Source: Halomonas urmiana
Lineage (GTDB): Bacteria > Pseudomonadota > Gammaproteobacteria > Pseudomonadales > Halomonadaceae
Assembly: GCF_005780185.1 (NCBI RefSeq)
Contig: NZ_VBUI01000012.1
Coordinates: 1 to 64,000, forward strand
DNA: 64,000 nucleotides
Reading direction: 5' to 3'
Made by a program: the position numbers and the translations under genes. This document shows positions 8,290-16,315 of the stretch, piece after piece. Position 1 is the first letter of the stretch, and every line of letters begins with the position of its first letter. The notes under the pieces were generated by a model. That model was not told the origin of the DNA, did no database searches, and saw only the letters and a program-made list of their open reading frames with translations.

Positions 8290-9372
8290 TCAGAAATCGT
8301 AGCGGATACCCAGTGCCCACTCGCTGTCGGCATCGCCGTAGTGCCGCTCCTGGCTGTCCCAGCCATTGCTGCCGTGATTAATCTGGTAGTCGCTCCACAC
8401 GAGGAAGCGATCACGGATGAAGTGGTATTCCAGTCCAAAGCTGTAGGTCAGGCGGCGATATCCTTCGCTGTCCTCGCCAGTGTCGTCCAGCCAGTTGAAA
8501 TTGACGTTGGGCCGTAATCCGTTGGCGAAGTGATAGTAGCTGTAGGCCTGAATGCCCAGGGCATCGTAGAACTGACCGTTGGGAGCGATCTCCCAGTCCT
8601 GGCTGTAGCCGACGTGCATCGCCGCATGGATGTGATCGGTGGCGTACTTGATGCCGGCAAGCCACAGGCGACCCTTGTCGCCATCCGAAACACCGCTTCC
8701 CGGCGTCACATCCTCGTAGGTGTTCTGGATGTAGGCCACGCCGGCCTCCAGGTTCTCGCCCACCGGCCGACGCAGCGAGGCGCCGATCCCCTCGGTGAGG
8801 TCGGCCTCGACGCCAAAGGCCAGCTCCTTGTCGCCGCGGCGCCCCTGGTACTGCAGCCCGAGCTTCCAGTCGCCGAAGCTCTGGCGCCAGGCCACGGCGT
8901 TGTCGGCTCGCCCGGCGCCACTCACCTGGCCCCAGTCGTCGAAGTTGTAGACCCCGAAGGCACGACTGCCGAACTTGCGGCCCATGTCGGTCCACCAGCC
9001 CACGTCGTAGACCACGCCCCACAGCTTGCCGACCGTCAGTTCACCGTAGCGGTCGTGATCGAGTCCGGCATAGAGCAGGCGTTGAGTGACGTGCTGGTCA
9101 TCATCATAGTCATCCTCGGTGGCATAGACCGACCATTCACCCTTGGCCAGGAAGTCGAGTTCGTCATTGATGGCCTGGGTCGCCACCAGAGCCCATCGGG
9201 AGTCACCATCCCAACGGTGACTGTCATCCTGGTAGGTGTTGTAGCGAAACTGCACACGACCATCGAAACTCAGGGAAGTGTCGGCATCCGTATACAGATC
9301 GAACGCCTGAGCGGAAGACAGGCAAAAGGGGGTCAGCAGCCCCAGGGCAAGGGCCGGTACTTTGAAATGCAT
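8290..9372 (-). CDS. Outer-membrane porin
   Basis: This 360-residue protein starts with a signal peptide (MHFKVPALALGLLTPFCLSSAQA, cleavage likely before FDLYTD). Alternating beta-strand patterns of a Gram-negative trimeric porin follow: TSLSFDGRVQFRYNTY, GELTVGKLWGVVYD, WKLGLQYQGRRGD. It ends in IRYDF; a C-terminal Phe is the usual Bam signal. Position 103 bp upstream of SnoaL A and inside the co-directional catabolic block suggests it brings the pathway substrate across the outer membrane. ATG 9372 is chosen because the signal peptide begins there; the upstream frame extension is not coding-like. Confidence 0.85.
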   Translation of the reverse strand: MHFKVPALALGLLTPFCLSSAQAFDLYTDADTSLSFDGRVQFRYNTYQDDSHRWDGDSRWALVATQAINDELDFLAKGEWSVYATEDDYDDDQHVTQRLLYAGLDHDRYGELTVGKLWGVVYDVGWWTDMGRKFGSRAFGVYNFDDWGQVSGAGRADNAVAWRQSFGDWKLGLQYQGRRGDKELAFGVEADLTEGIGASLRRPVGENLEAGVAYIQNTYEDVTPGSGVSDGDKGRLWLAGIKYATDHIHAAMHVGYSQDWEIAPNGQFYDALGIQAYSYYHFANGLRPNVNFNWLDDTGEDSEGYRRLTYSFGLEYHFIRDRFLVWSDYQINHGSNGWDSQERHYGDADSEWALGIRYDF

Positions 9373-9726
9373 TATGTGTCCCTTAATTTGTGATTGTGCA
9401 TTCATCAGTGAGGGAGGAAGCCGCAACGGCAAACCCGTTGACGGCGATACACCGCCAGGCGGTGCCGCCTCGATGCCTCCCCGACATCGAGACGTGGGTG
9501 CCGACCTGCTGGCCGACAGGCGAGCCAACCCCTGACTGCAGGGTTGCAGCCCGCCATGCTCGACGGTGTCGAACTAGAAGCGCTGCTCGGTTGGCGGATC
9601 GAACAGTTAGTCCGGGTCTCCTGTCGTTGTCGCTACATCGATCCAGGGGGCAATGATGGGCGTCCGCTCGCGCGGATCGCGCACGCCGGCGGCGTGTCAG
9701 ACAACCGGGGCCGGGGACGGGCACCA
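9373..9726. other. Intergenic region between porin and RraA-family gene
   Basis: No gene is supported here. It must contain the porin promoter on the minus strand and the 3' end of the upstream operon. The only structure seen is a short palindrome AGGCGGTGCCGCCT at 9457-9470, without a T-tract. ORFs crossing it lack family resemblance. Confidence 0.5.
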
Positions 9727-10428
9727 CTAGACGCGACGCTTCTCGAAGGCCTCCCAGGCGTCGAGCAGCTTGTCGAAATCGAAGCCGGGCGCCCGGGCGC
9801 TGGCCAGCAACTCGCGCTCGGCGCCGACGATCCGCTCGATGGCCTCGGGCAGGGCCTGGGCCTCCTCCGGCGTCAGGCGCACCGCGCCGTGGCGGTCGGC
9901 ATGCAGCAGGTCGCCGGGGGCCACGCGCATCCCGAACACCTCCACCGGCTCGTCCACGGCGGTGACCCGCACATAGGCATGGGAGGGACCGACGCGGCCG
10001 CCCAGCACGGTGAAGTCGGGCTCCAGGTCATCGAGATCGCGAATCACGCCGTTGGTCAGCACGCCGTTTACACCGAGGCGCTTGTGCAGGCAGGTGTTGA
10101 CCTCGCCCCAGTAGGCGCCCACGGCGTCCTCGCCGTCCTCGTCCTCGATCACCATCAGGCTGTCGGCGGGGCTCTCGGCCACGTAGCGGTAGTAGGCAAG
10201 GCGCCGCTCCCGGATCACCGCGACGTCCTCCTCGGGCGGCGTCAGGGCGCGGATCTTGGCACAGCGGGCATAGCCGACCAGGGGCGCGGCCTGGGGATCG
10301 GCGGCCACCAGCGGCCGACGGGTGAAGCCCTCGGCGCTGCGAGTGCCGCGGACCAGGTCCAGGGCGTTGGCCACGGTAGGGGTGTCGAAGCGACGCAGCG
10401 TCTCGAGCAGTTCCGGGCTCAGGGTCAT
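9727..10428 (-). CDS. RraA/HMG-aldolase-family protein
   Basis: This 233-residue protein is of the RraA-like fold, which includes 4-hydroxy-4-methyl-2-oxoglutarate and 4-carboxy-4-hydroxy-2-oxoadipate aldolases and oxaloacetate decarboxylases. Recognisable parts are FDTPTVANALDLV at the N-terminus, the core GVNGVLTNGVIRDLDDLE (family G-x-R-D metal/substrate loop) and GMRVAPGDLLHADRHGAVRL. In a catabolic operon an aldolase or decarboxylase is more likely than an RNase E regulator. It is the last gene of the operon starting at the dehydrogenase at 13685, and its ATG overlaps the hydrolase stop (ATGA). Confidence 0.8.
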   Translation of the reverse strand: MTLSPELLETLRRFDTPTVANALDLVRGTRSAEGFTRRPLVAADPQAAPLVGYARCAKIRALTPPEEDVAVIRERRLAYYRYVAESPADSLMVIEDEDGEDAVGAYWGEVNTCLHKRLGVNGVLTNGVIRDLDDLEPDFTVLGGRVGPSHAYVRVTAVDEPVEVFGMRVAPGDLLHADRHGAVRLTPEEAQALPEAIERIVGAERELLASARAPGFDFDKLLDAWEAFEKRRV

Positions 10429-11162
10429 GGGTCTCTCCGGGTCTGGGGGTTCGGGTCGCGGTCCAGCCAGCGAGCCAGCGCCTCGCTGACCGCCTCCGGC
10501 GCCTGCAGGGTGCTGAGGTGGCCGACGCCCTCGAGGATCATCAGTTCGGCGTCGGGGATGTGCTCGGCCAGGTAGGTGTGGCGCGCCGGCGGGCAGAGCC
10601 GGTCGCCATCGCCGCACAGCACCAGGGTCGGCTGGGTGATGGCGGCGAGCGCCGCGCTGCCGTCGGGCCGATCGCGCAGGGCCAGGGACTGGCGACGGAA
10701 GGTCTCGACCCCTCCCCGCTCGGCCATGGCCACCACCAGCTCGGTGTGGGCTAGATCGGCGGGAGCGCCCTCGGCGGGATAGAGAGGTGCGAGCACCTCG
10801 CGGGCATAGCGGGCAAGGCCCATCGCCTCGGCCTGGGCGATGTCGTCGATCCGCTGGGCCTGACGCTCCGGGGCCTCGGCGAAGGGGTTGGTGTTGAGCA
10901 GCGCCAGGCGCGCGACCCGATCGGGTGCCTGACGCAGAATGGACAGCGCCAGGATCCCGCCCATGGACAGTCCCGCCAGATTGAAGCGCGGCCAGGGGAC
11001 CTGGCGGAGAATGTCCCGGGCCAGGGCATCCAGGTCATCGCAGCTGTCGATCCGCGGCACCAGGATCTCCGCCTGACTGCTCAGGGCCTCGATCTGCGGC
11101 GCCCAGAGCCGCTCGTCGCAGAGGGTGCCAGGGATCAACACCAGGGAATGTCGCTCGGACAT
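10425..11162 (-). CDS. Alpha/beta hydrolase
   Basis: This 245-residue alpha/beta hydrolase has the nucleophile elbow FNLAGLSMGGILAL (GLSMGG, Ser near 88), an acidic residue region TLVLCGDGDRLCPP and the catalytic His in ILEGVGHLSTLQAPEAV. It resembles enol-lactonase and MhpC-type hydrolases, which open lactones or cleave C-C bonds in ring catabolism; the exact substrate cannot be read. It lies 16 nt after the bicupin gene and overlaps the RraA-family gene by ATGA, so the three are translated together. Confidence 0.82.
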   Translation of the reverse strand: MSERHSLVLIPGTLCDERLWAPQIEALSSQAEILVPRIDSCDDLDALARDILRQVPWPRFNLAGLSMGGILALSILRQAPDRVARLALLNTNPFAEAPERQAQRIDDIAQAEAMGLARYAREVLAPLYPAEGAPADLAHTELVVAMAERGGVETFRRQSLALRDRPDGSAALAAITQPTLVLCGDGDRLCPPARHTYLAEHIPDAELMILEGVGHLSTLQAPEAVSEALARWLDRDPNPQTRRDP

Positions 11163-11178
11163 GATGGTGTCTCCCTGT

Positions 11179-12192
11179 TCAGGCCACGAGGCGCGGGCCA
11201 ATCGGTGCATCGCCGCCCCGCACCACCACGATCTCGGCGTCGGCGTCGGCGATGACCCGGTGATCCCAGCCCTGGGGCGAGGTGAAGGTGTCGCCGGTCT
11301 CCAGCGTCAGCTCGCCGGCCTCGCTGACGACGCGCGCCTGGCCGGACTGCACGAACAGCACCTCCGGCTCCTCGCAGCGGTAGTCGGGGGTCGCGGCGCC
11401 GGCCGCCAGGCGCAGCACGCGCAGCTGGAAGCCGTGGGGCCACCAGCCGGTGATCGGACCGGGACCGAGGCCGTCGGCAGCCGCGACCGGGGCGATCACC
11501 GGACACTCCTCGACGCCCTCCCCTGCCAGCGGCGAGGTGGCGCTGGGCGTCAGATCCTCGTGGCGTACCAGGCACTTAGCCAGGCGGTCCGGAGACGGGG
11601 TGACCAGCCGCGCGATCTCGTCGGCATCCGGCGCCGTCTCGAGCTCGGCGTCCTCGGGCAGGGTGTCGCCGCCCGCCAGGTCCACCAGCTGACCGTTCTT
11701 GAGCAGGACCAGGCCATGCTCCCGGGCCAGGTCGAAGACGCTGGGCGCCCAGCGGACTCGGCCGGGGTCGTCGCCGCCCAGCACCACCCAGAGGAAGCCG
11801 GTGCCGGCATCAAGCTTCTCGAAGCCGCGGAACATGTGGATCGGCACGCTCACCACGTCGCCCGGCCCGATGTCGAGAGTGCCGTCCTCGCGCTCGGGCC
11901 CGAAGAGCAGCCGCCAGCGGCCGGTATGCACCACGAACACCTCGGCTTCCTCGTGGGAGTGCTGAGAGTTGAGGCAACCGTCAGGCTGGCGGGCACCGCC
12001 GACGTTGAAGCCATGGGGCTCGGAGATGTGCACGTGCTGGTCGGCGCTCTCCGCCACGCCGGGCCCGATGATGGTGAAGTTTTCCTTGCGATCCGACCCC
12101 GGCGAGCGGGTGTCGACGAAGGCATTGCGGCAAGGCACCAGGTCCGGGTAGCGCACGCGGCGCTCGGCCAGGGCGTTCAGGGTCCAGGTCAT
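11179..12192 (-). CDS. Bicupin protein
   Basis: This 337-residue protein has two cupin domains. The N-terminal one has the metal-ligand pattern NSQHSHEEAEVFVVHTGRWRL with VSVPIHMFRGFE (H-x-H-x(3)-E plus a later His). The C-terminal one has DYRCEEPEVLFVQSGQARVV and TSPQGWDHRVIADAD, with the first ligand pair degenerate. Bicupins include dioxygenases and isomerases; no subfamily is recognised. The start ATG at 12192 overlaps the TGA of the fusion ORF upstream (ATGA), and the hydrolase gene follows after 16 nt. Confidence 0.75.
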   Translation of the reverse strand: MTWTLNALAERRVRYPDLVPCRNAFVDTRSPGSDRKENFTIIGPGVAESADQHVHISEPHGFNVGGARQPDGCLNSQHSHEEAEVFVVHTGRWRLLFGPEREDGTLDIGPGDVVSVPIHMFRGFEKLDAGTGFLWVVLGGDDPGRVRWAPSVFDLAREHGLVLLKNGQLVDLAGGDTLPEDAELETAPDADEIARLVTPSPDRLAKCLVRHEDLTPSATSPLAGEGVEECPVIAPVAAADGLGPGPITGWWPHGFQLRVLRLAAGAATPDYRCEEPEVLFVQSGQARVVSEAGELTLETGDTFTSPQGWDHRVIADADAEIVVVRGGDAPIGPRLVA

Positions 12193-12350
12193 GAGGCCTC
12201 CTGTTGGCAGTGTTGGGTGATCTGGGTGTGGATGATGCCGAACAGCACCACCGGGGCACCGGCCGCCGCCAGCCCCAGGTCCTTGCTGGCCCCGGTGACC
12301 AGGGCCGTGCGGCCATCCAGGCGAGATTTGGGTGTTTGAGGTAGCGTCAT
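12189..12350 (-). pseudogene. In-frame fusion scar: SDR N-terminus joined to SnoaL C-terminus
   Basis: This 53-codon ORF begins like the SDR at 24129 (MTLPQTP.SRLDGRTALVTG, ASK.LGLAAA, 30 codons) and then continues with the end of the SnoaL protein at 22392 (GAPVVL.GI, then a second join to IH.QI.QH..QES). It equals the SDR-SnoaL gene pair of the second copy after two in-frame deletions of about 1.5 kb and about 65 bp. Its ATG follows the same TTGCCTCC leader as the intact SDR, and its TGA overlaps the bicupin ATG. It cannot be an active SDR because the catalytic Ser-Tyr-Lys part is gone. Confidence 0.85.
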
Positions 12351-12374
12351 GCTTGCCTCCTTATCGGGGTCGCC

Positions 12375-13685
12375 TCAGGCTTCCACCTGACCGGCGTAGG
12401 GAACGTCACGCTGGCCGGAGCGGCGCACGCGCTCGTTGGCCTGCTCACCGTGGCCGGCGAAGCCTTCCAGGGCGCACAGCCGCGAGCAGTAGCCGCCGAT
12501 GCGAGCGGAGGCCTCGTCGGTCAGCACCTTCTGGTAGGTGCAGGTCTTGAGGAACTTGCCGACCCACAGGCCGCCGGTGTAGCGCGCCGCCTTCTTGGTC
12601 GGCAGGGTGTGGTTGGTGCCGATGACTTTGTCGCCGTAGGCGACGTTGGTGCGCGGGCCCAGGAAAAGCGCGCCGTAGTTGACCATGTTCTCCAGGTACC
12701 AGTCCGGGTTCTCGGTCATCACCTGGACGTGCTCGTAGGCCATCTCGTTGGCGACCTGGAGCATCTCCTCGTGGGTGTCGCAGACGATGATCTCACCATA
12801 ATTCTCCCACGACTGGCGCGCGACCTCGGCGGTGGGCAGTTTCTCGAGCAGCTCGGCGATGGCGGCCTCGGTGTCCCTGGCCAGCTGCTCGGAGGTGGTC
12901 AGCAGCGCGCAGGGCGAGTTGGTGCCGTGCTCGGCCTGACCCAGCAGGTCCGTGGCGCACAGCAGGCCGTCGACGCTGTCGTCGGCGATCACCAGGGTCT
13001 CGGTGGGGCCGGCGAAGAGATCGATGCCGACGCGACCGAACAGCTGGCGCTTGGCCTCGGCGACGAAGGCGTTGCCCGGACCGACCAGCATGTCCACCGG
13101 CGCGATGCTCTCGGTGCCGATGGCCATGCCGCCCACGGCCTGGACGCCGCCCAGCACCAGGATCTCGTCGGCGCCGGCCAGATGCATGGCGGCGACGATG
13201 GCCGGGTGCGGCTTGCCCTTGTAGGGAGGCGCGGCGGCGACCACCCGCTTGACGCCGGCCACCTTGGCCGTCAGCACGCTCATGTGGGCCGAGGCCACCA
13301 TCGGATAGCCGCCGCCGGGGATGTAGCAACCCACCGCCTCGATGGGCACGTGCTTGTGGCCCAGGATGATGCCGGGGCTGTTCTCGACTTCGATCTCCTG
13401 CATGGAAGCCAGCTGGGCCTCGGCGAAGCGGCGCACCTGGGCCTGGGCAAAGCGAATGTCCTCCAGCGCCTGGGGGTCGACCTCGCTGATCGCCTGGTCG
13501 ATCTCCTCCTGGGTCAGGAAGAAGCTCTCCGGCGACCAGCCGTCGAAACGCTCCGAGAGCTCACGCACGGCGCTGTCGCCGCGGGCTTCGATATCAGCCA
13601 GGGTGGTCTCGACCACCTCGCGGACCTTGCGGTCGGCCTCAGCACGAGTATCGGCGGCAGCGCCGGACTCGAGATAACGGATCAT
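12375..13685 (-). CDS. Histidinol-dehydrogenase-family alcohol dehydrogenase, copy 1 (HpsN-like)
   Basis: This 436-residue protein has the HisD fold: [65 protein letters not shown] [14 protein letters not shown] and the Zn/catalytic region [17 protein letters not shown]. HisD itself lies in his operons; this subfamily outside them includes sulfopropanediol 3-dehydrogenase HpsN, which oxidises a primary alcohol to a carboxylate with two NAD. The substrate here is unknown. Bases 12419-13666 appear identical to 24197-25444, so the two proteins differ only at the extreme ends (MIRYLESG versus [15 protein letters not shown] versus RRYGKRD). It heads the operon to RraA and has a LacI-type operator at 13782-13797. 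Confidence 0.85.
   Translation of the reverse strand: MIRYLESGAAADTRAEADRKVREVVETTLADIEARGDSAVRELSERFDGWSPESFFLTQEEIDQAISEVDPQALEDIRFAQAQVRRFAEAQLASMQEIEVENSPGIILGHKHVPIEAVGCYIPGGGYPMVASAHMSVLTAKVAGVKRVVAAAPPYKGKPHPAIVAAMHLAGADEILVLGGVQAVGGMAIGTESIAPVDMLVGPGNAFVAEAKRQLFGRVGIDLFAGPTETLVIADDSVDGLLCATDLLGQAEHGTNSPCALLTTSEQLARDTEAAIAELLEKLPTAEVARQSWENYGEIIVCDTHEEMLQVANEMAYEHVQVMTENPDWYLENMVNYGALFLGPRTNVAYGDKVIGTNHTLPTKKAARYTGGLWVGKFLKTCTYQKVLTDEASARIGGYCSRLCALEGFAGHGEQANERVRRSGQRDVPYAGQVEA
12419..13666. repeat. Direct repeat copy 1 (about 1.25 kb)
   Basis: By line-by-line reading this block appears identical to 24197-25444 with no indel (constant offset 11778). Flanks differ: two mismatches at 12413 and 12418, and multiple ones after 13666. 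Both copies have the same orientation. Confidence 0.88.
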
Positions 13686-13781
13686 GTGGGGTCCTCATAG
13701 CTGTCATTGGGGTTGTCTTGTCAGGGGGCCGGATGAGCGTTAGACGCCTCTCCAGTGGGTGTCACATCAATCTGGCACTTT

Positions 13782-13797
13782 TTGAATACGAATGCAA
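13782..13797. promoter_or_regulatory. LacI-type operator upstream of dehydrogenase copy 1
   Basis: TTGAATACGAATGCAA, a 16-bp near-palindrome 97 bp upstream of the start at 13685. It shares ATACGNNTGCAA with sites at 21956, 25562 and 27298, and the preceding bases (TCTGGCACTT) are also shared with the copy-2 promoter. Confidence 0.7.
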
Positions 13798-13886
13798 TAT
13801 GATGTCGAAGAATGCCCGGCGCTTGACGCCAGCGTCGTCGCTGGCGCGCCACGACGCCAGCTTACCGCATCCCCCCTCGGACCAAC
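13798..13886. other. Junction with stem-loop between operator and transposase remnant
   Basis: It contains a perfect stem-loop, CGCCAGCG (13827-13834), loop TCGT, CGCTGGCG (13839-13846), without a following T-tract. A transposon end or attenuator is possible; the sequence alone does not decide. Confidence 0.4.
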
Positions 13887-14189
13887 GTGCAGGTCGTACG
13901 GATGAACCACATGATCAAGGAAGCGACTATTCGCAGCTTTCATTACGTCATCCTGGAGGAGATCGGCTCCCAACTGCAGAACTACCTATGGGCTTATAAC
14001 AGTGCACGTCCGTTACGGACGTTGAAGGGTAAAACACCCGTTGGCTTCATTCTTGAGCGCTGGCAGGATGAGCTCGAGAGATTTCACGAAGCCCTATCCG
14101 CTGCTTCTCGGGACCATACAACTAGGTGTCATTCAGAGATCGCCCGTTTTCAGCAGGATCTGTTTCCAGATCGAGGTTTCGTCAAATAG
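13887..14189 (+). pseudogene. IS481-family transposase, 3' remnant
   Basis: About 75 residues match the end of IS481-type DDE transposases: VQVVRMNHMIKEATIRSFHY (family NGQVERMNRTIKEAT.KRFHY), then LWAYNSARPLRTLKGKTPVGFI. The family's catalytic Glu is replaced by Val. Everything upstream of this point, including the other two catalytic Asp residues, is absent. The frame runs on about 57 nt past the SnoaL B stop on the opposite strand. It marks an old insertion between the dehydrogenase operon and the SnoaL B gene. Confidence 0.75.
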
Positions 14190-15107
14190 CGTGTATTCGC
14201 GGCGCAGGCCCCAGGGGCCAAACTCGGCGTGGCTGGCGCCCAGCACGAAGACCTCGGCTCCAGTCGGCTTGCCAAAGACCCCCCAGCCGTCGTGTTTGCC
14301 GTGCAGCGTCCAGCGCAGCGCGGCGCGCGGCGGCATCATCGGATCGTCGCAGCCGATCTGGTGATGGAGCTTGAACTCGGCATTGGGGAAAGAGGCGCGC
14401 AGTCCCATCCAGAATCGGTCCACCGGCCCCCTGCCGTGGCCGGTAACGCCGCCGGAGTATTCGGATTGCACTGCCCGGTCGTACTCGGCCTCGATCACAC
14501 GCATGTCGGCATTCATGATCCGAGTCAGGATACCGGCGTATTTCTCGCCCCACTCATTGTCGTTGCCTTGGCCTTTGTAGGGGCCAGGCTGTTCGTTGGC
14601 AGGCGTGTAGGGCTGGACGCAGGCCTCGGGGCCGCCCTCCCGAGCGATCAGATCGCGGGCATAGTCCCTGGAGTCCCAGCCCATCTGACGCACGATCGCG
14701 CCCTGGTCCCGGATAAGCCATTCGTCATTGATCTGGTTGTCGATGGCGTGGCAATCAGCGATGATCCGATAGGTGAGCTTATTGCCGGTGGCCTTGCCGT
14801 AAACCCCGTCACCCAGATGGGTCGCCGTGGACAAGAGCCGGTGTGATGACAGCATGCCGTCCTCCGGCGTACCGGACCAGATCACGTCCTCCCCCAGCAG
14901 GGTGCGGTCTGGGAATTCGGCGAGCGTTGCCATGGTGGCGGCGATCACGCCCTCGTTGCCCACCACCACCGAGGCGGGTGATCGCACGACGATGTCCGGT
15001 GCGTAGTAATCGTGCAGCGTGGCGATGCCGCGGTCTTCCCAAATCTCCTTGGTGATGCCAATGATGTAATCTGGGAAGTCCTTGAATTTGGGATCAAAAC
15101 CCTTCAT
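14133..15107 (-). CDS. SnoaL/NTF2-fold protein (copy B)
   Basis: This 324-residue protein shares its architecture with copy D at 22392-23360: YIIGITKEIWEDRG, TLHDYYAPDIVVRSPA, EFPDRTLLGEDVIWSG, DEWLIRDQGAIV in a first half, then RFWMGLRASFPNAEFKLHHQIG and RAALRWTLHGKHDGWGVFG in a second. Both halves look NTF2-like. The ATG at 15107 is chosen over 15116 because it has GGAGG 9 nt upstream and overlaps the LacI stop as ATGA, so it is co-translated with the regulator. Function unknown; an isomerase, cyclase or dehydratase role is possible for the fold. Confidence 0.7.
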   Translation of the reverse strand: MKGFDPKFKDFPDYIIGITKEIWEDRGIATLHDYYAPDIVVRSPASVVVGNEGVIAATMATLAEFPDRTLLGEDVIWSGTPEDGMLSSHRLLSTATHLGDGVYGKATGNKLTYRIIADCHAIDNQINDEWLIRDQGAIVRQMGWDSRDYARDLIAREGGPEACVQPYTPANEQPGPYKGQGNDNEWGEKYAGILTRIMNADMRVIEAEYDRAVQSEYSGGVTGHGRGPVDRFWMGLRASFPNAEFKLHHQIGCDDPMMPPRAALRWTLHGKHDGWGVFGKPTGAEVFVLGASHAEFGPWGLRREYTLFDETSIWKQILLKTGDL

Positions 15108-16123
15108 TTCTTCCATCCTCCAGGTAGGCGGGCCGAGCCGCGGATGATTAAGGGGCCGTCGATCTCGACCCGCCGCGGGCGCGCTTCGGCGTCTTCGATC
15201 TTGCGCAGAATGATATCGACGGTTTCGGCCACCATGCGGTTGGCGGGCTGCCGCACGGTAGTGAGGTTATAAGTGGGCCAGGCGGCGGCGGTCACATCGT
15301 CGTAGCCGATCACGGAGACGTCGCCTGGCACGCTGAGGCCCAGTTCGAAGCGCAGGGTGTCCATGACAGCGAGGGCCATGTGGTCATTGGCCACGAAGAG
15401 CGCATCGGGCGGATCGCTGGCGAACATGCGGCGGGTGGCTTCCTGGGTCTGTTCGGTGACGAAATTCCCCACCTCGCGGGCATGGAGGGTGACTCCGGCC
15501 TCTTGCAGTCCTGCGCGGAAGCCGGCCTCACGGTCACGCTGGGTCGAGGCGCCTTCCCAGCCGGCGATATAGCCAACCTTCTTGTGCCCGCCCGCGAGCA
15601 GGAACTCGGCCGCCTTGCGCCCGCCGGCGATGTTGTCGGAGGTCACGGTCGACATCGACGGATCATCCTGCACCCGGTTGAACAGCACCATCGGCACGCC
15701 GGCCGACTGGCAGCGCGCGGAGAGGTCCGAGGACAGCGCAACCGAGGCCGCGATGATGCCGTCGACCTGGAAGTCCAGGATCTCTTCGACCACGCGGTCG
15801 ATGTTTCCCGCCGCATGGGAGGCGAGGAAGACCAGCACGTGGTAGCCCCGTTCCTGCAGCACGTTGGTGAGCTTCTCCAGCACCTCGGGGTAGAACTGGT
15901 TGTTGAGGTAGGCAACCACCAGCCCGATGATCCCGCTCTTGCCGGATACCATGGCGCGGGCGAGGACATTGGGCCGGTAGCCCAGCTCATCGGCCGCTTT
16001 GCGCACCTTCTCGATGGTCTTCTTCGAGACCGAAGCCCCGGGCGTGAAGACTCGGCTGACCGCTGACTGACTGACCCCAGCCAGGTGGGCGACGTGCATG
16101 GATGTGACCTTGCTTGCCCCCAT
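15104..16123 (-). CDS. LacI-family transcriptional regulator 1
   Basis: This 339-residue protein has an N-terminal LacI HTH (VAHLAGVSQSAVSRVFTPGA) with hinge ELGYRPNVLARAMVSGKSGIIGLV, then a periplasmic-binding-protein-like effector domain (DGIIAASVALSS, ALFVANDHMALAVMDTL, VSVIGYDDV, TTVRQPANRM). Its start overlaps the deleted SDR stop (TGATG) and its stop overlaps SnoaL B (ATGA), so it is embedded in the ABC-transporter operon and autoregulated through the site at 21956. The recognition helix SQSAVSR is the same as in regulator 2 at 27452, so both may use the same operators. Confidence 0.9.
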   Translation of the reverse strand: MGASKVTSMHVAHLAGVSQSAVSRVFTPGASVSKKTIEKVRKAADELGYRPNVLARAMVSGKSGIIGLVVAYLNNQFYPEVLEKLTNVLQERGYHVLVFLASHAAGNIDRVVEEILDFQVDGIIAASVALSSDLSARCQSAGVPMVLFNRVQDDPSMSTVTSDNIAGGRKAAEFLLAGGHKKVGYIAGWEGASTQRDREAGFRAGLQEAGVTLHAREVGNFVTEQTQEATRRMFASDPPDALFVANDHMALAVMDTLRFELGLSVPGDVSVIGYDDVTAAAWPTYNLTTVRQPANRMVAETVDIILRKIEDAEARPRRVEIDGPLIIRGSARLPGGWKK

Positions 16124-16314
16124 CAGCCTGCCGTCCAGCCACCGTCTACCATCATCGCGGTGCCGGTCACCAGCGCCGAGGCATCCGATGCCAGGTAGAC
16201 CACCGCGCCCATGATGTCCTCGATCTCGCCGGGGCGGCCGAGCTTGATCTTGTCCAGGACCCAGGCGCGCTTGCCCTTCAGGCTGAAACTGGGGGTGCTG
16301 GGAAGAGTGGTCAT
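16123..16314 (-). pseudogene. SDR with in-frame internal deletion (63 codons left)
   Basis: The ORF joins the first 18 codons of an SDR (MTTLPSTPSFSLKGKRAW) to its last 45 (VLDKIKLGRPGEIEDIMGAV, VYLASDASALVTG, MMVDGGWTAG). The intact SDR at 23377 has 250 residues with the same two ends, so about 190 codons, including the glycine-rich loop and the Ser-Tyr-Lys triad, are missing. The frame, the start 1 nt after the SnoaL C stop and the TGATG overlap with the LacI start are all preserved. Confidence 0.85.
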
Positions 16315-16315
16315 G

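Noticed and set aside
9457..9470. Palindrome AGGCGGTGCCGCCT as a terminator
   Set aside because: The stem is short and no T-tract follows on either strand.
12375..13685. Calling the HisD-fold enzymes hisD (histidine synthesis)
   Set aside because: There are two copies in a LacI-controlled catabolic cluster with no other his genes nearby, so an HpsN-like role is more likely than histidinol oxidation.
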